Shown here: positions 36,200 to 47,069 of the stretch, piece by piece | How the letters are laid out: the number at the start of each line of letters is the position of its first letter | How positions within the stretch are numbered: the first letter of the stretch is position 1 | From: Cordia subcordata | Lineage: Eukaryota > Streptophyta > Magnoliopsida > Boraginales > Cordiaceae | DNA length: 64,000 nucleotides | Direction: 5' to 3' | Assembly (NCBI GenBank): GCA_028554755.1 | Contig: JAPTOF010000003.1 | Coordinates: forward strand, 30,832,001 to 30,896,000 | Position numbers and translations under genes: made by a program | Notes under the pieces: generated by a model | Database searches by the model: none | What the model was told of the DNA's origin: nothing | What the model saw: the letters and a program-made list of their open reading frames with translations, nothing else

Positions 36200-39100
36200 A
36201 TGGCCATCGCCAATGCCTTCCTTAGGCCGTCCACCTTTGCTGCCCTTCGACCGAGGGCTTCCGTTTCCGTTCCCCATTGTTCAGCTCCTCAATTCGCAAT
36301 CTTCGATTCTAACGGCTGCTCTTCAGTTCATCGCAACGGCATCATCTCTTTCTCTCGAGGAAAGTAAGTATGCACACTCCTTTCTTATTTATATCTTTTT
36401 GTTAATTTTCTTTTTCTGATAGCAGATAGCTGGCGCTTGTACAGATATTTTGTATTTAGGATGACGCAATTGTTGAATTCATCACCTATCAGTTCTTGCC
36501 GATGAATTTAGTAGCGCTGATATAAATATTATGTATAAAACTAGAGGATTATTTATGTATTTTTTATTCTATATTTGCACACATATCAGATATTATCTCC
36601 TATTGTCTTAGTCTTGCTGTAAGTTGATGAAAATTGCATCAGTGATCAGGCTAAGAAATTTCATGTATGTCCGTGCTTCAAAGATTTGTGATACAGGAAA
36701 GGCATAATTGCAGTTGGTACTTTCTCCATACACGCGCATATATACATGTGTGTGTATGCGTGTTTTCGTATTTGTGTGTGTCTCTGTGTTCATGAAAATG
36801 GCTTCTTCTCATCCTGTTTACCTTTCACCTATTCATTGGTAAAGTCTAAAATTGAATATATTATACCTCTGTGATTAGATTTCAGATTTCACTTTCCTTC
36901 TCTTTCAATTCAAACATACTATACTTGTTTTTGAAAAATCACATTGCTTATACTGCTATGCAGGAAGATTACATGCACTTCTGTGGATGGCATTCAGTCG
37001 GTGAGCTCATGATACTTGACTAGTGAAATTCCTCTTCGTTTCTTTGTTGAAAAGTATTTGACTCACGATGATGATTCTTAATTTTGCATGTTATGTGATG
37101 GCAACTTGGAATGGTTTTTTCATGTCTATTAGATTTGTTTATCATTTGTCACTTGCATAAAAATGATTGGACTAATCTCTGGTTGTTGTTTCTCCAACTT
37201 AATTCAAACTATCCATAGGGTTTGTGTTGCCTTATGCAAGGAAGGATAATGGCAGGCTTTTAATTGTCTCTTGAATGCTCCGTTGTCAACATTCTTGGTT
37301 TATTCGAAAGCTGATTGTGGAGTCTCATCCGAATCCATTACACTTTTGATTTTGTGAACTGATGGCGATTTCTCCTGCCTAATATGCATGGATGGACTTT
37401 GTTACCGGGAATTATTTTGTAAATTTGATTTAGTCTGACCTGGTAGATAATCTGAGAAGATAGTGATCATAAGTTAGAAAGTAGGCAGTCAGAATAAGTC
37501 TCTGATCAGTAGATATGATTTGAAAATAAGCTTCAAATGATTATACTACTCTAAATAGATTGCTTTCTGAACTTTTTTGGTGTTTGTTTTCTCAAATAAT
37601 GATCATTGTATCTAATGAAGAATGAGCAAAAATAGGTTTGGTGTTTCTAGCGGTGGCAGGTGTACTCTTTAACTTTGCAGCTATTCTGCTGCTTTGAATT
37701 CTTTTTTCTTTTTTTTCTTTTTTTCCCTTTTGTCTCGTTTGTATTGATAACTGAGGTTGAAGCATTTACCATTCTTGTTTTGTTTCCAGAGACTTGAGCA
37801 GGCAGCTGATGACATTCCGATGCCAATTGTTCTGATAGATCAAGATTCTGATTCAGATGCAACTATTGTACAAGTTAGCTTTGGGGATCGCCTTGGTGCT
37901 TTGATTGACACGGTGAAGCAACCGAGTCTCTCTTTCTGCATGTATATGTCCTAATGTGTATATGAGAATATTTCAGTCTTTTAGGCTTCCGTAAGCATGT
38001 GAAAGGAAAACGTTTCAAACACGAGTTTGCGATCACTAAAAGTTTGTTGGAGTATTCTGTTTACTGTTATAGAGATTTTATACTGTCAACCTTATTCCAG
38101 GGCTCATTTGTTGTCCAAGTTAAACTCATTTACTTATCGAAAGAGAAACAGGTCTATAAATGTATTGGAATATCTCCTCGCTATGTCTACAGTGTGGTGC
38201 AAATGTGATGGAACTGGAACTATCATATCTAACATGTATTTATACAGTTTGATATTGCTCCTTGTTTGATCTTTTTATTGTGTTTTATGTCTGAGTTGAT
38301 TTGCTGCCTATCTCAAACTACATTATGGTTCTGTAACCTGAAAATAAGACAGCTGTAGTTGTCCATGAACGGTGAGCTGATGGTTTTCGCTGACATTCTC
38401 AATACCTAAATTTATTTGTTGACTACAAAATGATTACAGCACATTCTCTATGTTTCCCTGAATTATGACCTTTTGAACGATCAAGCTCTTTCTCTGGTGC
38501 TGCCTTGAATTATTTTTTCTTCAGAGAAAATTAGGTAAAGTGTACATCCTGGTCTTCCGGTGCAGATGAAGGCACTAAAAGACTTAGGCTTGGATGTGGT
38601 GAAAGGAACAGTTGCTACTGAAGGTTCAGTGACGCAGACAAAATTTTTTATTTCCCAATTGTAAGTACAAATATTTACTGTGCATCTTGGTTTCTTTGTT
38701 GGTTAGCCAATTACAATCCTTAAACTTAGTTCAACACATTGTCGCCTTGGCTGAGTAATCCACCAAACTTTTTTAGATCATTTTACATAAGTTGTTTTGA
38801 ACAATTGAAAGTAACAAAATATGGTAATTGTTGTTATAATATTAGGTGTCATCTAATTTTTGTAACTATTAACTGATTCTGCACTTCTCTCAATTTTTAT
38901 CATGATATCTTGTAGAAGGTAGTGGTCCGCGTGTTCTCTGTATCTCCTAAAGTGTATATGTATAGAAGTTGGTGGTTGTTTCTGAAACCTTTTCAGAAAG
39001 ATTAAACATTTTAACATTCATGACTACTCTTCAGGGCAACTGGTCGCAAAGTTGAAGATCCTGATCTGTTGGAGAGAATACGGTTGACCATCATCAATAA

Positions 39101-40555
39101 CCTTCTCAAATATCACCCGGTAATTTGACAAACTCATTCGCCCTTATAACTTATATTAGTTCTTAGATGCCTGTTCAAATTCTTTGGGTTAATGAAAGTG
39201 ATTTCAATTTCTCTGTAATTTTGCTTTGGAGTTCCTCACTTACTTGTAATGATCTGCGTTATCAGGAATCCAGCGAGCGACTTGCAATGGGTGAGGTTTT
39301 TGGAATTAAAGCACCAGAAAAGAAGGTGATGTTAGAATGATCTTCCATGCCTCTTTCTGTTTCCCTCTCACTGTATCCGTTGCATAATGTCATATCAGGC
39401 AGCAATTCTGTTCTCTTGTTGAGCGAATATTTCATAGTACAGTAGCAATCTTGTATTTTCTCAATTTCAACAAATACTGAAATATTCTATTAATGGCAGA
39501 TTGATGTTGATATTGCTACTCACATACATGTCAAGGATGATGGGCCTAAGCGGAGGTTTTGCAGATTATCAATCCTATTCCTAAAATCTTATGCACATGT
39601 GATTGGTGTTTCTAAATTGACAATCCATTACTTGGAAACTTGTTTACTAACTAGTATTATGCATTCTTTCTTTTTTCTTTTTCGTCCTTAGCTTGCTTTA
39701 TATAGAGACAGCTGATAGGCCAGGGCTGCTGTTAGAGATGATCAAAATCATGGCTGATATCAATGTTACTGTGGAGTCGGCTGAGATTGATACAGAGGTA
39801 TGATGATCTTCTCCTTCCCCACTTCCCTCTCTCCGACACGCACAAGCATACACGGATGCAAAGAAAAGCTAATGTCAGCATCATTTTCTCGTGATGTCAT
39901 TGTTTAGGGTCTGGTAGCAAAAGATAAATTTCATGTCAGTTACAGAGGAGCAGCATTGAACTCCTCCTTGTCTCAGGTAAACAAACATATTGATTGAGTC
40001 ATCATTTAATGCTTTGTTAATTTATATCTCTTCCTCTTTAACTCTATTGCAAGTATTAGTCGTCACTGTTATAGCAGCTTTCTAAATCTAAGTGGACATG
40101 GTGGCTGATGCCACAAGCCTCGATCTTTTAACACCTAATCTAGACAGGCATATGTGATGAGTTAGTATCATGTGCTGACTATATGTCAACTTCTGCGTAT
40201 TCAGGTTTGGAACTTTGAAATTGTTCATTTTGCAAAGACGTTAACTAGTGAATCTTTAGGGATTTATATACTTCCAGCACTTGTCTTTTGAGGTTGCAGA
40301 AAGGATGAGGCGTTTGTTTCATTTGTGCTTATCTTTGAAACAATCTGGTAATAGTATCTCGGAGTGGGAATTAGAGCAAGCATTGGAGTCTCTTGAAAGT
40401 ATGTATCCATTTACCTTGAGCAATCATTGCAATGCAATGACAGAGCGACTGCCTCTACGACTTGATTCCTCATGGTCATATAGACTGGTTGGTTTATCTC
40501 AAGAAATAGAGCTTCTAAGCTCTTTCAGTGTTATAAACTCGGAAGCCCAAAAATC

Positions 40556-40586
<31 letters not shown>

Positions 40587-40890
40587 TTTTGTAGTTAAAC
40601 TAGCTTGAAAGTTATGAGCTTATAAAAGCTTAAAACATCTTATAATCTGTTTTCACCAGATTACAGGCTTAGCCTGGAAAAGGCGGAAGCTTAAAAGCTT
40701 AGACAAACCACTTCTGCGGCTCTACTTTCTCTGGATTCCCTCTCCCTCTCTCTCTACCTCTCTATCTAGCTCCATATATATTTAAAATCTATTGTAAATC
40801 TCTCAATTTCCGAGTTCGGACATGCAGGTCCTGGTAAATTGTCTGCGTTACTACCTCAGAAGGCCCGAAACAGATGAAGACAGCTACTAG
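36200..40890 (+). CDS. ACR12: ACT domain-containing protein ACR12-type, chloroplastic
   Basis: Ten exons: 36200-36363, 36964-37000, 37790-37912, 38566-38660, 39035-39119, 39266-39325, 39500-39555, 39692-39797, 39908-39976 and 40828-40890. They join in phase into 285 residues. Residues 1-65 look like a plastid transit peptide. Two ACT domains follow, at about 77-140 ([20 protein letters not shown]) and 207-262 ([20 protein letters not shown], with the ligand-turn RPG). ACT domains bind amino acids; the related ACR11 activates plastid glutamine synthetase and Fd-GOGAT, so a regulatory role in nitrogen metabolism is likely. Words such as [27 protein letters not shown] and the end [10 protein letters not shown] favour ACR12 over ACR11. 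Intron 9 holds a MITE-like insertion. Confidence 0.92.
40485..40712. mobile_element. MITE-like element in ACR12 intron 9
   Basis: The left end TGGTTGGTTTATCTCAAG...AGCTTCTAAGC and the inverted right end (AGTGGTTTGTCTAAGCTTTT on the other strand) form imperfect terminal repeats. A long A tract and AGCTTATAAAAGCTT palindromes lie inside. The class is uncertain (hAT-like guess). Confidence 0.45.
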
Positions 40891-42364
40891 GAGAACCATC
40901 TGCTGTATGCTAGTTGTACAAACTCCTCTGGCTGGATCGTTCACAAGGGGTTTGAGTCATTTTTCTATTTTACCTTGTCAAGGAATTATGTTTCATGTTC
41001 CTGAATAATTATTTATGACTCACCCTCCTTGTCATCAACTAAGTTGAACAAATGAGAGCGAAGCTAGTTTTCCATTTTGTATATTATATTACATTTGACA
41101 TCATAACTTCTATTTACAACTAGATCAATGTTTATCTCACTTGTTTGCTGCTTTGCTCTTTTTACGATGAATGTTCATGTACTGAATTTTAAATGTTTGT
41201 GTATATAATAAAACTTTTATTGTATAGAGAAACATGACGAGATTGAACAAAGGGTGACATTCAGCAACACTTACAACTATGTTCATAAGTTATGAGATCG
41301 AACAAAATTGAGCAGGCAACTACTTACCAGCCAAGTGGTGGACATAACTTAGAAAAGAAGGCTGAGTGTCTTTGACCATGTGAATCAAAAAATGAAATAA
41401 AATAAAATTCAAAATTTGAAATCTGCCCGCAAATTCTATGTTTGGAATGAGCTTGAATGAGAAGCCAACCAATCACCATGATTAGCTGTTTGATATTTTT
41501 TGCCCAATGCATTTGCTCGTGAGATCAGTGATCATTACTCCACATTGTATTTGAAAGCAAGGGTTGATGTGGAAGTGAAGTTCTCTCTCTCTCTCTTTCG
41601 TGGTCGTTATGCGGAAGCGAAGTTGATCTAGTTCAATGATGCCGGTAGATAGAGGGGGCACGGAAAGCTAAGGAGCTTTGATTATGGACACAATCAAATC
41701 TTAACCTATTAGGTGAGTCTGGTTTGGAAGAACTCGAGTGGCACCTTATTTGCGTGTCTCTAATTAAAATAATTAAGTGCAAGACTATCTTGTTTCCTGA
41801 ACAATCAACTGGGGGCCCTCTTAAAGTAACCATGGAGTGCTGTCACCATTTGGAGAGTCATGATTCAATATTAAACACCCCCCCCCCCCCCGGGATCTTG
41901 TGTGTTCTACTTTGAGAACCTTGTAGCATGATTTCACTTGTCTTTCACTAAAAGAAACCAATAATGAATTGTGCTTTGCAGACATCACCCTGACTTCACA
42001 TAATTTTTTCTTGCAAAGGCGACAATGGCAGCTTGACTTGCATTTGCATTAGCTGCAACTAATCAACTCTTTATATCTTAGCTGCCAAGCAAACCACTTT
42101 ATCCATGAAAAACCTCACTTTTTGGATGAAGACGAACATTTTTGGTTTAGTTTTATATATATATATATATGTCCTAAGACTATTGCTCATTGAGTAGCTG
42201 CAGATCTGTGTTTTATTCAGACATTGAGTTTGCTTGTTAGTTTCTGCAATCATTAAATACTGGACTAGTAAGATTATCTTAATCTTACGCCTCCATGCAG
42301 GCGACTCTTTAAAATCGCACGATCCCATCTCTGTTTATTTGATCCAGCAAGAAAACCATTAAAC
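40891..42364. other. Intergenic ACR12 / germin-like gene
   Basis: Holds the ACR12 3' UTR, a (CT)n tract near 41,582-41,597, a C14 run at 41,878-41,891, a TA-rich tract near 42,155-42,170 and the germin-like promoter. No other gene was seen. Confidence 0.6.
41878..41891. repeat. C14 homopolymer
   Basis: Fourteen consecutive C residues between ACR12 and the germin-like gene. Such runs can form G-quadruplex or i-motif structures and are prone to sequencing error. Confidence 0.95.
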
Positions 42365-43003
42365 ATGGTTACCAAGATGACAATCTTGTTGATTATATTC
42401 TTCCATATCCATTTAGTCTTGGCTTCTGATTCAGATCCTACACAAGATTATTGCATCCCAATGCCAGAATTTTCTTCAATTTTTCCCTCTTGCAAAAATT
42501 CTTCACATGTCACAGTTGAGGACTTTGTTTATTCTGGTATAGAAAGTCCTGGAGACTTCAAAAAGAATGGATTTTCATCCATCCCTGTGAGCTCAACTGC
42601 ATTTCCTGGTCTGAACACGCTAGGCATGTCATTTGTGCGCGCTGATTTTGATGTTGGTGGTGTCAATGTGCCTCATTATCATCCAAGAGCTACCGAGACT
42701 GCGTTTGTGCTGGAAGGGAAGATTTATTCAGGATTTGTAGATTCAGCGAACCGCATTTTTGCTAGAGTGATCAAGAAGGGAGAGGTGATGGTGTTTCCCA
42801 GGGGGCTGGTTCACTTTCAGATGAATGTGGGCGACTCGCCTGCAACTATACTTGGGAGTCTTAACAGCCAAAATCCAGGATTGGTGAAAGTCCCATCTGC
42901 TGTTTTTGGATCTTCGGTTAAGGAGGAGCTCTTAGCAAAGGCTTTTGGGTTGGAAGCCAAGGAGATTGTCAAGTTGAAGAAGAGATTAAGGCCGACTAGT
43001 TGA
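42365..43003 (+). CDS. Germin-like protein (extracellular cupin)
   Basis: One intronless frame of 212 residues. Residues 1-20 form a secretory signal peptide (LLIIFFHIHLVLA). The cupin metal site is intact: H104 and H106 in PHYHPRATE, E111, and H150 in FPRGLVHFQMN. C30 and C43 form the usual N-terminal disulfide. N45 (NSS) is a possible glycosylation site. Germin-like proteins are apoplastic, Mn-binding oligomers; some have superoxide dismutase or oxalate oxidase activity and act in wall and defence biology. Activity cannot be read from sequence alone. A second ATG lies at codon 5. The product is slightly shorter at the N-terminal extension than typical germins but otherwise complete. The exact subfamily was not assigned. 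Confidence 0.93.
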   Translation: MVTKMTILLIIFFHIHLVLASDSDPTQDYCIPMPEFSSIFPSCKNSSHVTVEDFVYSGIESPGDFKKNGFSSIPVSSTAFPGLNTLGMSFVRADFDVGGVNVPHYHPRATETAFVLEGKIYSGFVDSANRIFARVIKKGEVMVFPRGLVHFQMNVGDSPATILGSLNSQNPGLVKVPSAVFGSSVKEELLAKAFGLEAKEIVKLKKRLRPTS

Positions 43004-43486
43004 GGTAGCATTCTTTTCTTTTCGTGATTTGACAATGAAATCACGTATAATTTGTTGTTGCACACGGCTCTATATAGCCGATCTCACTTAATGGAGTAAG
43101 ACTTAGTTTAGTTTGGGACGGTGAAGGGACACCCGCTAGCAGATTATATTCATAGCTCAAGAGTCAGGAACATTTCATATTCTTAAGAGGTTAGGTGTAG
43201 TCCACTTTTTAAGTCCAGAAATATTTTTTCAATTAAGTGAAGGCTGTAGAATTGTGCTTGAATCTCTTGTATTCTCCTTGGCGAATCAATTTTTAATAAA
43301 CTTGTGAAGCACATGGAGCAGATGGCAATGTCAGAATATGCAGTATAGCGATAACCTAAGAAACCAAACATCACCTACATTGATAATTTCACATAATGTT
43401 CTTAGAGTACAACATAACAAAGACTTCCTTTTGTTAGTTATTAGCGTAAACAAACCACTCCGGTTCATACATTTCACCTACTATGC
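43004..43486. other. Convergent spacer, germin-like / TBL
   Basis: A 483-base gap between two genes pointing towards each other, expected to hold both 3' UTRs. Nothing else was seen. Confidence 0.6.
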
Positions 43487-45667
43487 TTAAAGTAGAGCGT
43501 TTAACATCTCGTTCCAAGTGTCGGGTACACCAGGAAGGCACCAATGACTACAGTCAGAGGCAGTCTGCCCAGGATGCTGTGTAGATCTGGCATAGATGGA
43601 AGGGTGCGCATCTCTTCGAAGAGCCGACAATGTTGTAATATCCTGCAAGTACACTGGAAATCTCATCTTTCTCAACACCCCTTGTAATACCTGCAGTGGT
43701 TCAGGTGCATGAGGGTGCCTTAAATATCCAAGAGGTTCTCTCTGTTTAACGCATTTCAAGCCATTGTCTCTACAATAACGAAAGAAAACAACAATTAGAA
43801 TGAAACGTGGAGATATTAAGTACTAGCACATGCCCCATAGGACTGGATATTCTGCATGCTTAAAATATGGAGATGGTAGATTGAAAAATCAAGGAGATAT
43901 GATTACCTGTTATGCCTAGGTGAAATGCTTCTGAAAAAGACTCTGGTTGTGCGAGGATCAAGATTTAGCTCTATCCATTTAGCCCATGTCATGAGACCTC
44001 TTTCATAGGCAGTCATTGGATTTATACTTCTGTAAAGTCTCTGCCCCTCCATGACCAAGTCCCAACTGCAATTTAGCCGTACCTTGATTCCATTAGATCT
44101 TGGCCACAATGCAGCACCAAGTAACAGTACTCAGAAGGGAAAACGTAAGTTTGGAACACTTCTTGAAATTAACCTACCTTTTCTCAAGTTCAGGTAAATA
44201 ATCAAAATCTAGAAAGTAATCTGAAATAAAAACCAGATCTATTTGCTTTCTAATCTGAAGTCATAAAAGCAATTTTGTATCCCAAAATTGATCTCTAGAT
44301 CACAAGTGAGAGCACAGTAAAACATCCTGTACAACTATCTGTGTAAGACAGTAAGGGAGAACAATGTCATGAAGGATTTATCTCTTACGAGCTCCATTTA
44401 TCAGAATGTGTCCACCAGTGAGCTGAATCAAACACAAGAACATCAGCTCCTCTCCAATACTTTGCATTCTCTTCTATCATATCTAAATGCAAAATTCTTT
44501 TGCTTCCTGGTCCTTTCCTCAGTTCCACTAGAAACGGAGCCCAACAAAACTCGATTGATGTCTCAAAATCCTGTTACCAATTGGATCTTTGGATCAATGC
44601 CTTTAAACTAAGGCAAGCTATATACCAAAAGAAATGATAAGAAAATTGCAAGTGGGATTACAAACTTAATGCAGTAATTTAACCTTACCAAAGCTTGAAA
44701 TGCCATGGTAGGACCATTATAGGTCACCATCTTCCGAGCAGTTGGAATTACAGATTGGACTAAACATACAAGAGATTCCCATTGGTTCCTCATGATGGAA
44801 TCACCTACAAGCATTATTCTTTTCCTTCTCATTCTCCCAAGAAAATCTAATGCATCAAACCTGCAATGCAAATTCAACCAAGCAAAAGATTCATTATCTA
44901 ACATTAATTACTCGTATAGTCTAAGCCTATATGTGCATTACAAAGACCATATCTCTACTTCTTTGGACCAAATTAAACATTTTATTTTATTTTTTGCTTT
45001 GAGGTAGGTATCCAACGCACATTGGATTTCAAACTAATTCCTATTAGACCAGGAGTAGGAGCGGTAAAGGAAAAGCTCTTTGAACAAGTGCGCTTTCCGG
45101 AATTCAAACTTGTGTTCTCCTCCTTACAGTGGTAAGGCTGTTACCACCTCAACCAACAACAAACAACTTGTTGGTAAACAAATTCAATTTTCCAGACATT
45201 ATAATGCCCTTAACTCCACATTTTATGCTCTGATAGAATTATGATTCTTGCACATAATGTTGACATTGCTCATCAGCTGAGAGAAGGATAGTTCATATGT
45301 AAATTCGTCAATCAGACAAGCAACCAGACATCAATTACCTTGGAATTGTGCAACCATCAGGCTTCCATCTCCATTTCTCATAGTCAGAATCAGGGCGTCC
45401 ATTCTTTTTACATGTTACAGCAGTACTCAGATAGGGGCAGCTTGAATCATACAGAGGGTAAGATAGATCAAGAATCCATTTTCCTCTGGTGAAGTCACAA
45501 GTCTTGAGTGATGCATGCCTGTTCTGGATCATGTTAATCTCATCACCATTGTCAACAAGCCACAACAACTGATCATACTGTGAGAACACATGCAAGAAAT
45601 TTGAAACAAATATGAACAACAAGAAGAAGAAGAGGGGTATGCATGAATTGGTGCAAGTTCCAGCCAT
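43487..45667 (-). CDS. PMR5/TBL (trichome birefringence-like) O-acetyltransferase
   Basis: Five minus-strand exons, 45667-45339, 44860-44689, 44570-44389, 44065-43907 and 43769-43487, give 374 residues, typical for the family. A hydrophobic signal-anchor spans residues 10-29. The PMR5N region starts near CDFTRGKWILDLSYPLYDSS (57-76). The catalytic GDS lies at 129-131 in MLVGDSIMRNQWESL. The partner motif DCSHWCLPGVPD lies at 353-364, with D353 and H356. TBL proteins sit in the Golgi and O-acetylate wall polysaccharides such as xylan, mannan or pectin. The substrate cannot be decided here. The frame is open upstream of ATG 45667, but only a TTG precedes it. Intron 1 contains a dispersed repeat. 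Confidence 0.93.
45008..45178. repeat. Dispersed repeat, copy 2 (TBL intron 1)
   Basis: Shares ordered blocks with 430-605: GAGCGGTAAA, GAAAAG, TTCAAACTTGTGTTCTC and CACCTCAACCAAC. Same orientation as copy 1. Class unknown. Confidence 0.55.
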
Positions 45668-45703
45668 TGCAGCCAACAGGGAGAGTTAGTGTGTATGAGT
45701 AAA

Positions 45704-45710
45704 CTTTATA
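45704..45710 (-). promoter_or_regulatory. TATA-like box of the TBL gene
   Basis: TATAAAG on the minus strand lies 37 bases before the ATG at 45667. If used, the leader would be only about ten bases, unusually short, so a more distal promoter is also possible. Confidence 0.35.
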
Positions 45711-46975
45711 GTGGAAGGTGCTGATGTAAATGTAACATTGTCTTTGGATTCTTGGAACATTTTTAAGTAGACAAAATGTCTTCCTTTTCTTTTTAACCAC
45801 CACTCCTTTTGTAACAGGGTCAGAAGCCTGCCTTACTTGGTGACTCAGTCCCCTCATCAAAACTAGCAAATTATACATGATTGGCAAGCATAAAACGTAA
45901 AATACAAGGAGTTCATTATTTGCAAGGATATTTCACATTATTCCTAAACACAAAAAGCGTATCGTATAGTTAGAATCTCGTGACAAAAGATTTATAGTAT
46001 GTGTGATTGTTACCCTCTTAACAACTATCTAATTCGAAATTCAAACCCAATTTATTATTAAAAATAATTTTAACTGCTTGAATTACTATTCGAGCTCCAT
46101 GTGTTCAATTTTCGCCACGAGTCATGGTGAAATGGACCATGCAATGTACTTTTCTACTCATTATCATTGTTTCTAGTAGTAATTGAGATGTCTAGTGTCC
46201 TTTGCTTTCTTTTCATCTTTCACTTTTGACCAATCTGTAGACAGTTTGTTAAGGAAAAGATGACTTTAGCCGTGACTTTAGGGGTCGTAGGCCATAGAAA
46301 TTATTGCAAAACTTTTATTCTGGTGTTAAGGTGGTGTTTCGGACAACCACTTTTGTTTTGTTTCTGTTATTTATTTATTTATTTTAATATTTTCAAGATT
46401 TTGATTCCAAATCTTTAAGTAAAAAGAAAAAAAAAAGGCTGTTTTTCTTATATAGTCAGAAAAGCAAAAACAAACCGAAGACAAGGTTTAAAAAAATAAA
46501 GAGTTGTTTTATTATTTTTTTTTATAGAAAGACCACCTCAAGCACGTCGAAATTTTTTTTACGATTTTGTGTCAATGCACATTGTAAAATTTGAATGACC
46601 GCCAAAATAAGCTCGTATATTTTGATGTTGTATCTTATTTCATTTAACTCTTATTTTACACAAAAGATTAACTAGAAAGAGTATCAAAGTTTACAGAATT
46701 TTCCCTTCAATAGGTGAATATAGAATTTTTACATAATAATATCAACAAATGTTGGATCTTTTTCGTTCATTTTTTTTTTTGCTTTTTTGGGTATAGAAAT
46801 TATCAGATTTAACAGATTTTTTCTTCAATAAACTTTGCCTCCAATTTTGATTTTACTGAACATTCATTAGCACACACTCGGCTGACCCGCACCCTCAAAA
46901 TTCTCACAAAACAATTGACGCTTAAACCACTGCCTCGCCTCCGGTTTTTCCCTTTAGACCGGCCGGTTCACCCTT

Positions 46976-46984
46976 AAACCCTAA
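46976..46984 (+). promoter_or_regulatory. Telo-box upstream of COX15
   Basis: AAACCCTAA lies 86 bases before the COX15 ATG. This plant motif is common near the starts of genes for translation and nuclear-encoded organelle proteins. Role inferred. Confidence 0.5.
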
Positions 46985-47069
46985 CCACCTTAACCCTCGC
47001 CACAGTCTCGAATCTAAGCACAGAGGTGGTGTTTGTGTGAAGAAATTACAAGCATAATAGAGAGCAAAA

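Larger units (their letters stand above)
45668..47069. other. Divergent promoter region TBL / COX15
   Basis: About 1.4 kb of AT-rich DNA between two diverging genes. The right end carries a telo-box. No supported ORF or RNA gene was seen. Confidence 0.6.

Noticed and set aside
40281..40598. 105-codon frame in ACR12 intron 9
   Set aside because: It starts in intron sequence, runs into the MITE-like element and ends in a poly-lysine tract from an A run. No motif was seen.
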